Positions 9,074-17,612 are shown, counted from the stretch's first letter. The stretch is 64,000 nucleotides of DNA from Rhodothermia bacterium (GCA_030428385.1 JAUIDY010000005.1:30314-94313), one strand, 5' to 3'. Made by a program: numbers and translations. The notes: generated from the letters alone by a model not told the origin.

Positions 9074-9799
9074 ATGAATCTCACCGATAAAGTCGTCGTC
9101 GTCACCGGGGCCAGCAGCGGCCTTGGGGTAGAATTTTCCAAGTTGCTCGTTGCCAAAGGGGCTATTGTCTACGGGCTGGCGCGGCGGCTGCAGAAGCTGC
9201 AAGCGTTGCAAGACACCCTCGGCGACGGGTTTCACCCCGTGGCGTGCGACGTGCGCAGCGAGGGCGATGTGAAGGCAGCCTTCAGCGATATCATCCAGAA
9301 AGCCGGGCGCATTGATGCGCTGGTCAACAACGCAGGATTGGGGCAGTTTGGGCCGGTAGACGAACTCACACTGGAAGAGTGGGAGGTACAGATGGACACC
9401 AACCTGCGTGGCGTCTTCCTGTGTACCCGCGAGGCGGTGCCTCCGATGAAGCAGCAAAATGCCGCTACCGGCTTTGGCGGGCACATCGTTAATATTGCCT
9501 CCATCGCCGGGCTGATTGGCAATCCTCACATTGGGGCCTACAATGCCACCAAGTTTGGGCTCCGGGGCTTCAGCGAGTCGTTGATGAAAGAGTTGCGCGA
9601 CGACGGCATCAAGGTCTCGTGCATCTATCCCGGCTCCGTCGAGACGGAATTTGCGAGCGTGGCTGGTGCCCGGCCTTCGTCTTCCACCCATCGTATGCAG
9701 CCCGAAGATGTGGCGGCCACCGTGGTTCATGTGCTGGAAGGTCCCGATAACTACCTGATCTCGGAAGTGGTGATGCGTCCACTGCGGCCCCGGGGGTAA
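9074..9799 (+). CDS. Short-chain dehydrogenase/reductase (SDR)
   Basis: 241 residues, a classical SDR. The NAD(P)-binding TGASSGLG is at 11-18, NNAG at 85-88, the active-site Ser lies in IVNIASIAG, and the Tyr156-x3-Lys160 dyad is in YNATKFG. LARRLQKL after beta2 suggests NADP preference because of the Arg pair. It is a cytoplasmic oxidoreductase acting on an unknown carbonyl or alcohol; closest in style to the YdfG/3-oxoacyl reductase-like SDRs (CIYPGSVETEFA near the C-terminal substrate loop). It stands alone, with a family A repeat element immediately downstream. Confidence 0.92.
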   Translation: MNLTDKVVVVTGASSGLGVEFSKLLVAKGAIVYGLARRLQKLQALQDTLGDGFHPVACDVRSEGDVKAAFSDIIQKAGRIDALVNNAGLGQFGPVDELTLEEWEVQMDTNLRGVFLCTREAVPPMKQQNAATGFGGHIVNIASIAGLIGNPHIGAYNATKFGLRGFSESLMKELRDDGIKVSCIYPGSVETEFASVAGARPSSSTHRMQPEDVAATVVHVLEGPDNYLISEVVMRPLRPRG

Positions 9800-9805
9800 T
9801 AGTAA

Positions 9806-9966
9806 GAGGCTGTTCAGGTTGATGCCTTTGGACTGCGTAAGGGCCTTTTGGGCGCCTTGCCCTTCGTGTTTTTGGCCCGTAGCGCTGCTACGAACCGCAA
9901 ACCCGACGAGCAATCCCCCTCAAAAGTCCTCTTGCTCGCCTACAAATTCAAAACCTGAACAGCCTC
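9806..9966. repeat. Family A terminal-inverted-repeat element, copy 1
   Basis: 161 bp bounded by a perfect 13-base inverted repeat (GAGGCTGTTCAGG at 9806-9818 and its complement at 9954-9966). The interior contains the core GGCCCGTAGCGCTGCTACGAA, which can form a short stem. The reverse complement of this copy aligns in layout with copies at 32201-32364 and 60174-60358: inverted ends, GGCGAGC near the left end, the GTAGCA-CGCTACGGGCC core, then GGCGC(AG)CCC near the right. No coding potential. It is either a MITE-like element or a structured RNA unit. Confidence 0.75.
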
Positions 9967-10036
9967 TAAGCACATCTTGCGCCCTGCCGGTGCAGCCAGT
10001 ATACTTCCCGACACGTAGCAATCAGACGCACAACAG

Positions 10037-11146
10037 ATGATGGAACGGCGGGATTTTCTTAAGAAGGCGGCAGTGGGTGCCGCTGCTGGAACAGCCCTCA
10101 CAGGATGTGGCAGTGATGCCAGCGAAAGCGGTGTCCCCAACGTGCAGGCACGCCCCACGGTGCGTTGGCGGCTCGCGTCCAGCTTCTCGCGGTCGTTGGA
10201 CACCATCTACGGCGTCGCCGAAGTTATGGCCGAACGGCTACGGGCCCTCACCGATGACAAATTTCAGATTCGCACGTATCCGGGGGGTGAACTTGTGCCT
10301 GCGCTGGAGGTGCTGGAGTCGGTACAAAAAGGCACGGTGCAGATCGGGCACAGCGCCAGCTATTACTACATCGGCAAAAACCCGGCGCTGGCGTTCGATA
10401 CCACGGTGCCGTTTGGTCTCACCGCGCGGCAATACAACGCGTGGGTGTACCACGGCGGGGGCATGGACCTGCTGCGGCCTATGTTTTCGGACTTCAACAT
10501 TATCAACTTTCCGGGTGGCAATACGGGCATGCAGATGGGCGGCTGGTTTCGCGAACCCATCGATGGCCTCGCCGACCTGCGTGGTGTGCGGATGCGCATT
10601 CCCGGTCAGGGTGGACGGGTGATGGATGCCCTCGGTGTGACGGTGCAGCAAATCGCCAGCAGCGAAATCTACCCCGCCCTCGAACGGGGCACCATCGACG
10701 CGGTGGAATGGGTGGGGCCGTACGACGATGAAAAGCTGGGCTTTCACAAGATCGCACAAAACTACTACTACCCCGGCTGGTGGGAGCCCGGCCCGGCGCT
10801 TACGTTTTATGTCAACCAGGACGCCTGGGACGCGCTGCCGGTGGGGTACCAGCAGGCGTTAGAAGTGGCCTGCCACGAAGCCAGCGCCCTCATGCTCGCG
10901 AGCTATGATGCCAAAAACCCCGCTGCCCTGTCGCGGCTCGTAGCCGAAGGCATCAGCCTGCGCCCGTTCTCGACGGACATCATGCAGGCCGCCCGCACGG
11001 CCGCCACCGACCTCCTTGCCGCCGACGCCGACAACGACCAATACCGCACCTTATACGATGCGTATGAGCAGTGGCGTATTTCCTCGTACCGCTGGTTCAG
11101 CCTCGCGGAGCGGAGCTATGCGGCGTTTGCCTACGACAACGTTTGA
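10037..11146 (+). CDS. TRAP-type solute-binding lipoprotein (DctP/TakP-like)
   Basis: 369 residues. The N-terminus combines a twin-arginine motif (ERRDFLKKAA) with a lipobox (ALTGC), so it is probably a Tat-exported lipoprotein. The mature part has the DctP/TakP fold signatures: GGELVPALEVLESVQKGTVQ, the conserved basic/aromatic ligand segment MRIPGQGGRVMDALGV, EIYPALERGTIDAVEWVGPY and YYYPGWWEPGPALTFYVNQ, the last typical of the alpha-keto-acid or mannonate-like subgroup. It should capture an organic acid outside the inner membrane. The DctQ and DctM membrane subunits are not in this window, so it is an orphan binding protein here. ATG at 10037 or 10040 are both possible. Confidence 0.9.
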   Translation: MMERRDFLKKAAVGAAAGTALTGCGSDASESGVPNVQARPTVRWRLASSFSRSLDTIYGVAEVMAERLRALTDDKFQIRTYPGGELVPALEVLESVQKGTVQIGHSASYYYIGKNPALAFDTTVPFGLTARQYNAWVYHGGGMDLLRPMFSDFNIINFPGGNTGMQMGGWFREPIDGLADLRGVRMRIPGQGGRVMDALGVTVQQIASSEIYPALERGTIDAVEWVGPYDDEKLGFHKIAQNYYYPGWWEPGPALTFYVNQDAWDALPVGYQQALEVACHEASALMLASYDAKNPAALSRLVAEGISLRPFSTDIMQAARTAATDLLAADADNDQYRTLYDAYEQWRISSYRWFSLAERSYAAFAYDNV

Positions 11147-11303
11147 GAGAATGGGGATGCGTATGTGTGGGCGATGGCCGTAACGACGTGCCATGGCACG
11201 TCGCAGGGTTGGCCATACGGACGATGAAAAAAATGACACGGGCGCAGCCCGTACCTGACCACATAATGACGCAGGCCCCGCCTGCCCAGACAACCACAAA
11301 CCC
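11147..11303. repeat. Intergenic palindromes including family F copy 1
   Basis: Two palindromes occur here. ACGTGCCATGGCACGT at 11189-11204 is perfectly self-complementary. A family F unit at 11232-11259 (AATGACACGGGCGCAGCCCGT...) shares its sequence with 45660-45687 and 53161-53188. These are probably dispersed REP-like repeats and not specific operators. Confidence 0.55.
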
Positions 11304-11852
11304 ATGCCCCGTTCCATCGGAGTCTACTGTTCGTCCAGCAACCGCGTGGGAGCCGTGTATTTTGCAGAGGCCGAGGCACTGGGGCAGTTATTGGGTGCGC
11401 GGAACGACACGCTGGTCTACGGCGGGGGCAACGTGGGACTGATGGGCGCGTTGGCGCGGTCGGTGCATGCCCATGGGGGGCGCGTCGTCGGCGTCATCCC
11501 AGAGGCATTAAAAGCCCGCGAAGGCGTGGCGTACGATGTGGCCGACGAACTCATCACCACGCAGACCATGCAGGAGCGCAAGGCGCTCATGTTCAGCCGC
11601 GCCGAAGCGTTTATCGTGCTGCCCGGCGGGTTTGGGACGCTGGAGGAGTTTTTCGAAGTGCTGACGCTGCGGCAACTCGGTTATCATCAATGCCCGATTG
11701 CGTTGGTCAACACCAATGGGTTCTACGATCCGTTGCTGGCGTTATTCAAACACTTATATGCCGAGCAATTCGCCTTTCCCGGCGCACAGGCGGCGTACCA
11801 CGTAGCGCCAACGCCTGCCGCGGCCCTGGCATACATTGATAGCTCTTTTTAG
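11304..11852 (+). CDS. LOG-family nucleotide phosphoribohydrolase
   Basis: 182 residues, family-typical length. Shows GGGNVGLMGALARSV near the N-terminus, GRVVGVIPEAL, the invariant MQERKALMF, and the active-site motif LPGGFGTLEEFFE (PGGxGTxxE). Members hydrolyse the N-glycosidic bond of nucleoside 5'-monophosphates (cytokinin-type in plants, AMP-like substrates in many bacteria), probably in nucleotide turnover; the physiological substrate in bacteria is often uncertain. It is cytoplasmic. It stands alone between the TRAP protein gene and the convergent methionine gamma-lyase gene. Confidence 0.92.
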   Translation: MPRSIGVYCSSSNRVGAVYFAEAEALGQLLGARNDTLVYGGGNVGLMGALARSVHAHGGRVVGVIPEALKAREGVAYDVADELITTQTMQERKALMFSRAEAFIVLPGGFGTLEEFFEVLTLRQLGYHQCPIALVNTNGFYDPLLALFKHLYAEQFAFPGAQAAYHVAPTPAAALAYIDSSF

Positions 11853-11876
11853 AAAACCGTTCGTCCGGCACACATC

Positions 11877-13187
11877 CTAAACGGACACCGGCCCGAAGGC
11901 TTCGACGGTTTGCAGCGCCCCTTCCAGGTCGCGAATGAGGTCGCCGACGGCTTCCAGACCAATCGACAGTCGCACGCCGCCTGCGTGAATGCCCATTTCT
12001 TGCTGTTCTTCGAGCGGGATCGGCGCGTGGGTCATGCTGGATGGATGTTCAACCAGCGTCCGCACGTTGCCCAGGCTCACGGCCAGCGTTACCGTGTAGG
12101 CATGTTCGGCGAGGTGGTTGATGAAGCGGATGCCTGCATCGCGTTGCTCTTCTAGTGTGTCTCCTGCCAACTCGAAATAGATCATCAGACCCGGCGCGAA
12201 GGTGCCGTTGTAGTCCACCATCTGACGCTGTGCGATGGCATACCCCGGATGGGTTTCGAGTCCCGGATACGAGACCGAGGCTACAGCTGGATGATCGTGT
12301 AGAAAACGCGCAACCGTGCGTGCCGACGCCTGCGCCTGTTGCATCCGTACCATCAGGCTGGGCAACCCGTAGGTCAGAATGCTCCACGCCGAACGCGGCG
12401 AAAGCACGGCGCCAAAGTCCTTGCGGTAGAGCAACAGCGCATCATGGTGCGAGGCCGGACCAATCACCACGCCGCCCATGTCCGTCCCAAACCCCGAGAT
12501 GCCCTTCGTGAGGCTATGCACCACAAAGTCAGCGCCCCATTCCAGCGGGCGCTGGCAGTAGGGCGTGGCAAAGGTGTTGTCTACCACAAGGAAGATGCGT
12601 TGCTCAGTAGGTCGGGTGTCATTTATTGCCGCGATGCGCTTTGCGAGAGCCGCGATGTCCAGAATCACCATCGTGGGGTTGACGGGCGTTTCCAGATACA
12701 CCACCCGGGTTTCGGGCCGCACCAGCCGCAGCAACACGTCGGGGTCGGTGAGGTCGGTCGGGCTTACGCTGATGCCCTGGCGGGGCAGCCAGTTGTTCAT
12801 CAGCGAGTGGGTGCAGCCATAGAGGGCACGGTGCGTGATGAGGTGGTCGCCGGCCTGCATCAGCACGCCCAGCGCTGCCGAGATGGCCGCCATACCCGAA
12901 GCAAAACTAACCGCCATCTCGCCGCCTTCGGCCAGGGCCAGGCTTTCTTCGAGCAGGTCCTTGTTGGGCTCCCGCAGGCGGTCGTAGATGTAAATGTGGG
13001 CATCGGGTTCGCCGTGATGGGCGTATTCCTGAAAGCCCTGCGCCCCCCGCCCGGTTGAGTCGAGCCGGAACGTCGTGGAGGTAGAGATCGGGGGGACAAG
13101 ATGGTGCCCGTATTCCCAGGCATCAGACTGCATCCGCCCGTGAATCAGGCGGGTAGTAGGGGCATAGCTGGTTGCTTTATCTGGCAT
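11877..13187 (-). CDS. mdeA: Probable L-methionine gamma-lyase (Cys/Met metabolism PLP enzyme)
   Basis: 436 residues, fold type I PLP enzyme. The PLP lysine is Lys228 in SLTKGISGFG; the cofactor-binding Tyr pair appears in YDRLREPNKDLLEE, and the phosphate-binding SGMAA is present. The segment LYGCT puts Cys125 where methionine gamma-lyases have their characteristic cysteine, which argues for Met to methanethiol + 2-oxobutyrate + ammonia over cystathionine gamma-synthase or beta-lyase. An N-terminal extension (about 30 residues) precedes the usual start. The Lrp-type regulator gene ends 13 bp upstream on the same strand, the same pairing as mdeR-mdeA in Pseudomonas putida. Assignment within the family is inferred from this Cys and the neighbour. 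Confidence 0.82.
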   Translation of the reverse strand: MPDKATSYAPTTRLIHGRMQSDAWEYGHHLVPPISTSTTFRLDSTGRGAQGFQEYAHHGEPDAHIYIYDRLREPNKDLLEESLALAEGGEMAVSFASGMAAISAALGVLMQAGDHLITHRALYGCTHSLMNNWLPRQGISVSPTDLTDPDVLLRLVRPETRVVYLETPVNPTMVILDIAALAKRIAAINDTRPTEQRIFLVVDNTFATPYCQRPLEWGADFVVHSLTKGISGFGTDMGGVVIGPASHHDALLLYRKDFGAVLSPRSAWSILTYGLPSLMVRMQQAQASARTVARFLHDHPAVASVSYPGLETHPGYAIAQRQMVDYNGTFAPGLMIYFELAGDTLEEQRDAGIRFINHLAEHAYTVTLAVSLGNVRTLVEHPSSMTHAPIPLEEQQEMGIHAGGVRLSIGLEAVGDLIRDLEGALQTVEAFGPVSV

Positions 13188-13200
13188 GGTTGCTCTCGGT

Positions 13201-13671
13201 TCAGGCGTTTACATCGGGAAGCGGTAAACGCGTTTCGTGTTTGACGGTGGACAGCACAAACGACGTGCGAATGCGGTCGACGTTGGGAATGGCGGCGAGT
13301 TTGTGCAGCAGGAAGTCTTCGTACTGCCCGATGGAGCCGAACACCACCTTCATCAGGTAGTCGCTCTCGCCCGTCAGGTGGTAGCACTCCAGCACTTCAT
13401 TCAGCGCCGAGACCTGATCGCGGAAGGCTTCTACCTTTTTCACCTCATGGGAGGCGAGCGAGACGGTCACAAACGCGGTCGTTCCCAGTCCCACCTCTGC
13501 GGGGTCTACCAGCGCGACGAAGCCCCGTAGCACCCCGCGCTGCCGCAGCTTGCGCACCCGTTCGAGCGTAGTCGCTGGGGCCAAACCCAACTGCCGCGCC
13601 AACTCGGCGTTGCTCATCTGGCCGTCCTGCTGCAACAACGTTAAAATTTGATGGTCAACGTCGTCGTTCAT
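13201..13671 (-). CDS. Lrp/AsnC-family transcriptional regulator
   Basis: 156 residues. N-terminal winged HTH (DHQILTLLQQDGQMSNAELA...GLAPATTLERVRKL, about 5-60) and C-terminal RAM/AsnC ligand-binding domain (TTAFVTVSLASH... VLECYHLTGESDYLMKVVF, about 65-145). Such proteins sense amino acids as dimers or octamers. Being the first gene of a probable two-gene unit with the methionine gamma-lyase suggests it controls methionine catabolism, like MdeR. A perfect inverted repeat (TATCGTT-N5-AACGATA) lies 27 bp upstream of its start and is a good candidate autoregulatory site. Confidence 0.93.
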   Translation of the reverse strand: MNDDVDHQILTLLQQDGQMSNAELARQLGLAPATTLERVRKLRQRGVLRGFVALVDPAEVGLGTTAFVTVSLASHEVKKVEAFRDQVSALNEVLECYHLTGESDYLMKVVFGSIGQYEDFLLHKLAAIPNVDRIRTSFVLSTVKHETRLPLPDVNA

Positions 13672-13697
13672 TTGGAATTATGACGCAATAAATGGGC

Positions 13698-13716
13698 TAT
13701 CGTTTGGTGAACGATA
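13698..13716. promoter_or_regulatory. Perfect inverted repeat before the lrp-type gene
   Basis: TATCGTT, five bases, AACGATA. It sits in an AT-rich divergent region (13672-13873) between the Lrp-type regulator and the DinB-like gene. Lrp-family proteins bind palindromes near their own promoters, so this is a plausible operator; that is inference from position and symmetry. Confidence 0.5.
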
Positions 13717-13873
13717 CAAAATTATATCTATTGTTCAAAAATAAAAAGATTTGGGCAAATAAAATTCATAAAGATGGGGTGGAAGGAGGAGACTGGATGG
13801 TAAGCTTGCGTTGGCTTACCATGGCACAGAACGTTTTGGCGACCGCATCCACCCACCGATATCCATTTGATGT

Positions 13874-14410
13874 ATGATGACGATTGACGTAGAAGCGGAA
13901 TATCAGCAGCTGGCTACCTTTTTTGACGAAGCGGCTGCGTTCTTGGATGACGGGGATAACCGCCTGTTTGCGCGTGTGCCCGAGGTGTCGGGATGGTCGG
14001 TGGCGCAGCAACTGTTTCATAGCTGGAAGGCGGGTGGGCAGATGCTTAAGGCGGCGCTCATGCTGTATCACGGGCGTGGTCCCATCGACCACGATGCCGA
14101 CGGCCCCAATCGCATCGGGCGTATTGTGCTGACGCGGGGACGTTTTCCCCGTGGCGAAGCCCAGGCTCCTGCGGCGCTGGTGCCTCCGGAAGAACTTACC
14201 CGTGCGGAGTTGCAGATGGCCGCGCATCGCAGCCACGCTACGTTCGAAAGTCTCAACGGCTTGTTGCCCTCGCTGGCAGAGGTGCCAGGGCGGTTTGCCC
14301 ATCCCTACTTTGGGCCGCTTACGGCGACGGAGTGGGTGCGGGCGGCGCGTATTCACTCAGACCATCACCTTGCCATTATTCAGGATATCGTGCGCGAAGC
14401 AGGAGTCTAG
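13874..14410 (+). CDS. DinB-like / DUF1569-type four-helix protein
   Basis: 178 residues, mostly helical. Early helix EYQQLATFFDEAAAFLDD, then WSVAQQLFHSWKAGG with a candidate metal His, and the C-terminal RAARIHSDHHLAIIQDIV with clustered His residues, matching the three-His metal site of the DinB/YfiT superfamily and the DUF1569 layout. Function in this superfamily ranges from thiol transfer to unknown; no substrate is implied here. It is cytoplasmic. The gene is followed after 43 bp by an alpha/beta hydrolase gene on the same strand, so they may be co-transcribed. Confidence 0.7.
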   Translation: MMTIDVEAEYQQLATFFDEAAAFLDDGDNRLFARVPEVSGWSVAQQLFHSWKAGGQMLKAALMLYHGRGPIDHDADGPNRIGRIVLTRGRFPRGEAQAPAALVPPEELTRAELQMAAHRSHATFESLNGLLPSLAEVPGRFAHPYFGPLTATEWVRAARIHSDHHLAIIQDIVREAGV

Positions 14411-14453
14411 GGAAGGGCGCAAGGGAGACAGGTGCTGACTTTTAGGACAAGCT

Positions 14454-15101
14454 ATGACGGCTGCTGAATATCATCTTGTCACCCAACGGACGGCGCGGTA
14501 TCACGTGCTGGAGCCGGTGGGAGAAGTGCGCGAGGTGTGGATGGTGCTGCATGGCTACGGGCAACTGGCCGCGTATTTTCTGCGGCATTTCCGCCCGGTA
14601 ATGGATGAAAACCTGTTGGTGGTGGCCCCGGAGGCCCTGTCGCGTTTTTATTTCGACCAGCAGAGTGGGCGGGTGGGGGCGGCCTGGATGACGCGCGAAG
14701 ACCGCCTGCACGAGATCGACGACTATGTGGCGTACCTGGATGCCGTGGCCGCCGCCGTCACGCAACCGTTGGATCGCTCCGTGCCTGTGAACGTCTTCGG
14801 CTTTTCGCAGGGAGCGACGACGGCGTGCCGGTGGGCGGTGATGGGCAAAACGCCCGTGAAGCGGCTGGTGATGTGGGGCGGGTGGCTGCCACACGACCTC
14901 GACTATGCCCAACATGCGCCTGCATTGCGTGAAAAAGACCTCACCTTTGTGGTGGGCACCGAGGATGAGTATGTCACTCCCGAACGCCTCGCTGAGCAAA
15001 AGGCCCTGCTCGAACAGCACAACCTTCCCTATCGCCTGCTGATGTTTGAGGGGGGGCACCGGCTTCATGCCGAAACCCTGGCGCAGGTCATGGACCGCTA
15101 G
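14454..15101 (+). CDS. Alpha/beta hydrolase, phospholipase/carboxylesterase type
   Basis: 215 residues. The oxyanion loop is in WMVLHGYGQLAAYF, the nucleophile elbow is GFSQGA with Ser118, the acid lies in VVGTEDEYVTPERL, and the catalytic His202 is in FEGGHRLH. Layout and size match the Abhydrolase_2 (YpfH/esterase) group, cytoplasmic enzymes acting on short acyl esters or thioesters. Substrate unknown. It ends with a four-base overlap with the convergent kinase gene. Confidence 0.87.
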   Translation: MTAAEYHLVTQRTARYHVLEPVGEVREVWMVLHGYGQLAAYFLRHFRPVMDENLLVVAPEALSRFYFDQQSGRVGAAWMTREDRLHEIDDYVAYLDAVAAAVTQPLDRSVPVNVFGFSQGATTACRWAVMGKTPVKRLVMWGGWLPHDLDYAQHAPALREKDLTFVVGTEDEYVTPERLAEQKALLEQHNLPYRLLMFEGGHRLHAETLAQVMDR

Positions 15102-16750
15102 CGCACCTCGATTTGTGCGGTTTCGGAGACTTCGGCATCGAATAGCCCGCCGCGCCGCAGAATCAACTGGTCGCCGCGCCGCGCCCGTCCACCGTGGGCC
15201 CTTGAAGACAACAAGACACGCTGCCCATCGACAGCCTGGGCACCCCGAACAGTGAAATACAACTCGCCCCGCAGGATGCCCTGCGCGTTGCGGGAGGATA
15301 GGATGGTGCCGCCTGCTGCCGAACCCTGGCGCAGCACCACGCGCCCGTTTACCACCACGTCTTCTGCCACCACAAGCGGCACGATTCGTCCTTGCTTGTA
15401 GTTTTCGCCAGAGTTAAGCATTTGAACGAGCCGCACCTTCACGGGGGTACCCTCGGGTAGGGTGATTATGGTAGAGGTAGCAGCCGGAGGGGGCGGCGGT
15501 TCAGATGAGGGGGCGGGTGGCGTGTTCGCAGCGGGTGTTGCGGGAGCGGTCGGCTCAGGCGTGGGCTCAGAAGCCGGAGGTGTGGAAGGGATGGCTGGAG
15601 ATGCCCCCGGCGATTCAGAGGCAGGGGTGGCGGCAGACGGTGCCGCGTCTGTTGGCGGTGGTTGTTCGGCGGGTGCGTCCGGTGTTGATGCCGCGCTAGG
15701 TGGCGGGGCCTCTGCTACGGGTGGCGCAGGTTGAGGCGGAGCCGGTGTGGGTTCGGGCGAAGGCCACAGGATAACAGCGAGACCAGCGGCGACCAGCAGC
15801 GCTCCCAGGCCGGCCATCGCTTTTGCCCAGCTTCGCTTTTTCGGTTCCGGCGATGCCGCAGCCAGGGCCGGAGCCGTGTGCGTCTTGTCGAGGGGCGCTT
15901 CAATGAAGGGGGCCGTCTGGGTCGGGGCGATGGCGGCCAGGTGTTCGTTTTTGTCGAGGGCGGCGCGGAAGGCGGCGGCGGTCTGGAACCGCGCTGCGGG
16001 GTCTTTGGAGAGGGCTTTTAAGATGGCGGCTTCGACGTACTCCGGGATGTGGGGCGCGAACTGGCGGGGCGGGGGCGGGGGCACTTCCACCTGGGCCCGC
16101 ATGAGTTGAAAATCGCTGGTGCTGTCGAAGGGTACCTGCCCCGTCAGCATTTCGTAGAGCAGGATGCCGAGTGCATAGATATCAGAGCGCTGGTCGCCAC
16201 CTTCGCCGCGTACCTGCTCCGGGGCCATATACTTCAGGCTACCGACGGCGCTGCCTACCTGCGTCATCCGTGCGGCGCCCAGCACCCGCGCGATACCGAA
16301 GTCCATCACTTTCGCCGGACCGGCGGTGCTTAGCATCACGTTGGCGGGTTTGATGTCGCGGTGGACGATACCGAGCTGATGCGCATGCTCAATGCCCGCC
16401 AGCGCCTCGAAAAAGAGCGACAGGGCTTCCTCGGTCGCCATCGCGCCGGTGCGTGCCAGGCGGTCGTCCAGCGGCTCGCCCGGGATATATTCCATGACGA
16501 TCAGGAGGCCGCCATCGTGTTCCAGCAGGTTGTAGACGGTGGCGACGTTGGGGTGGTTGAGCCGTGCCAGGGTCACCGCCTCGCTCCGAAACCGTTCGGC
16601 GATCTCAGGTTTTTCGGCCAACTCGGGGCGCATCACCTTCAGGGCAACTTCGCGCTGAAGCATCCGGTCGCGGGCTTTAAAGACGGCACCCATGCCGCCT
16701 TGCCCTAGCTTTTCAAGGACCTCGTAGGTGCCAATCGTTTGGCCGACCAT
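15098..16750 (-). CDS. Membrane Ser/Thr protein kinase with Pro/Ala-rich linker
   Basis: About 550 residues. The kinase domain has the glycine loop GQGGMGAVF, the ATP-binding Lys in VALKVM, HRDIKPANVML, DFG in VMDFGIARV and MAPEQVRGEG, so it should be active. One transmembrane helix follows (AMAGLGALLVAAGLAVILW). A roughly 110-residue Pro/Ala/Thr-rich spacer, probably crossing the cell wall, leads to a C-terminal domain of about 120 residues (GTPVKVRLVQMLNSGENYKQ ... VVLRQGSAAGGTI) that resembles beta-rich envelope domains of the VirB10/TrbI type in pattern only. I chose MVGQTIG (16750) as start because this opening is typical of the family; ATG at 16768 is possible. It differs from the kinase at 1213 in having no PEGA repeats. 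Confidence 0.9.
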   Translation of the reverse strand: MVGQTIGTYEVLEKLGQGGMGAVFKARDRMLQREVALKVMRPELAEKPEIAERFRSEAVTLARLNHPNVATVYNLLEHDGGLLIVMEYIPGEPLDDRLARTGAMATEEALSLFFEALAGIEHAHQLGIVHRDIKPANVMLSTAGPAKVMDFGIARVLGAARMTQVGSAVGSLKYMAPEQVRGEGGDQRSDIYALGILLYEMLTGQVPFDSTSDFQLMRAQVEVPPPPPRQFAPHIPEYVEAAILKALSKDPAARFQTAAAFRAALDKNEHLAAIAPTQTAPFIEAPLDKTHTAPALAAASPEPKKRSWAKAMAGLGALLVAAGLAVILWPSPEPTPAPPQPAPPVAEAPPPSAASTPDAPAEQPPPTDAAPSAATPASESPGASPAIPSTPPASEPTPEPTAPATPAANTPPAPSSEPPPPPAATSTIITLPEGTPVKVRLVQMLNSGENYKQGRIVPLVVAEDVVVNGRVVLRQGSAAGGTILSSRNAQGILRGELYFTVRGAQAVDGQRVLLSSRAHGGRARRGDQLILRRGGLFDAEVSETAQIEVR

Positions 16751-16908
16751 GGCGCACAGGGTTGTCATACAGAGGAGAGAAGACTAAGGTAGGTGTTGAG
16801 GAGGAACTGCACAATGTTGGGACGTGGGAAGGGCGATGAGGGAAGCGGGTATGAGGGAAAGCCGTATTTTGGAAGTGGCTGGCTCATCACAACCTCATTC
16901 GCTACCTC

Positions 16909-17541
16909 ATGGAGACACAGTTACGCTGGGACGTCATCGCGGCGGCCCGGGCCCTCAACCAACGCGGGCTGAACCAGGGCACCTCGGGCAACATCAGCGT
17001 GCGGCACGGCGGCACGGTGTTGATCACGCCTACCGGCCTTGCCTTCGACGACCTGACACCGGAGCATATCGCGGCGATTGATTTGACCGGAACGGTGGTT
17101 AAGGGCACCGCCAAGCCGTCCAGCGAGTGGCGGATGCACACGGGTATTTATCGGGCGCGGCCCGACGTGCAGGCGGTGGTGCATGCGCACCCGCCCCACA
17201 CAACGGCGCTGGCGTGTCTGCGACAGGACATCCCGCCGTTTCATTACATGGTGGCTGTCGCTGGAGGCTCCTCCATCCGCTGCGCCCCGTATGCCACCTA
17301 CGGCACGGCTGAACTGGCCGAGGCCGCGGTACAGGCCTTACACGAACGCACCGCCTGCCTGCTGGCAAACCACGGGCTGCTCACCATCGGCATCACGTTA
17401 GACAAGGCGATGTATGTGGCGCAGGAGGTGGAAACGCTGGCGCGGCAGTATCTGTTGGCGTGTCAGGCGGGCACTCCCGTCTTGCTCAGCGAGGCCGAAA
17501 TGGACGACGTGTTGGATCGGTTTGCCGACTATGGGAAATAG
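16909..17541 (+). CDS. fucA: Class II aldolase, L-fuculose-phosphate aldolase-like
   Basis: 210 residues. Zinc ligands His92, His94 and His155 and the catalytic acid Glu73 fall at exactly the residue numbers of E. coli FucA (SSEWRMHTGIY, VVHAHPPH, LLANHGLL), and the phosphate loop GTSGNIS and TGLAFDDL are present. FucA splits fuculose 1-phosphate to dihydroxyacetone phosphate and lactaldehyde. No other fucose genes are nearby, so a related sugar-phosphate or salvage (5-deoxyribulose phosphate) substrate is equally likely. It is cytoplasmic and monocistronic as far as visible. Confidence 0.88.
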   Translation: METQLRWDVIAAARALNQRGLNQGTSGNISVRHGGTVLITPTGLAFDDLTPEHIAAIDLTGTVVKGTAKPSSEWRMHTGIYRARPDVQAVVHAHPPHTTALACLRQDIPPFHYMVAVAGGSSIRCAPYATYGTAELAEAAVQALHERTACLLANHGLLTIGITLDKAMYVAQEVETLARQYLLACQAGTPVLLSEAEMDDVLDRFADYGK

Positions 17542-17582
17542 ACGGGCGGTCGCATGAGGAAGGGCAATAGCATCGCCGGCCA

Positions 17583-17612
17583 GGGTCGCCACGGGGGGCG
17601 ACCCCTACGGGA
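17583..17612. repeat. REP-like palindrome (family G), intergenic copy
   Basis: GGGTCGCCACGGGGGGCGAC followed by CCCTACGGG. The arms GGGTCGCC and GGCGACCC pair to a hairpin with a CTAC tail. The hairpin embedded in the RAYT gene at 63827-63853 has the same loop (ACGGGG) and the same CCCCTACG tail, with arms GGGCAACC/GGTTGCCC. Confidence 0.65.

Noticed and set aside
13187..13201. Lrp and PLP-enzyme genes as a frameshifted single gene
   Set aside because: Both have complete start-to-stop domains and a 13-bp spacer, so they are two normal genes.
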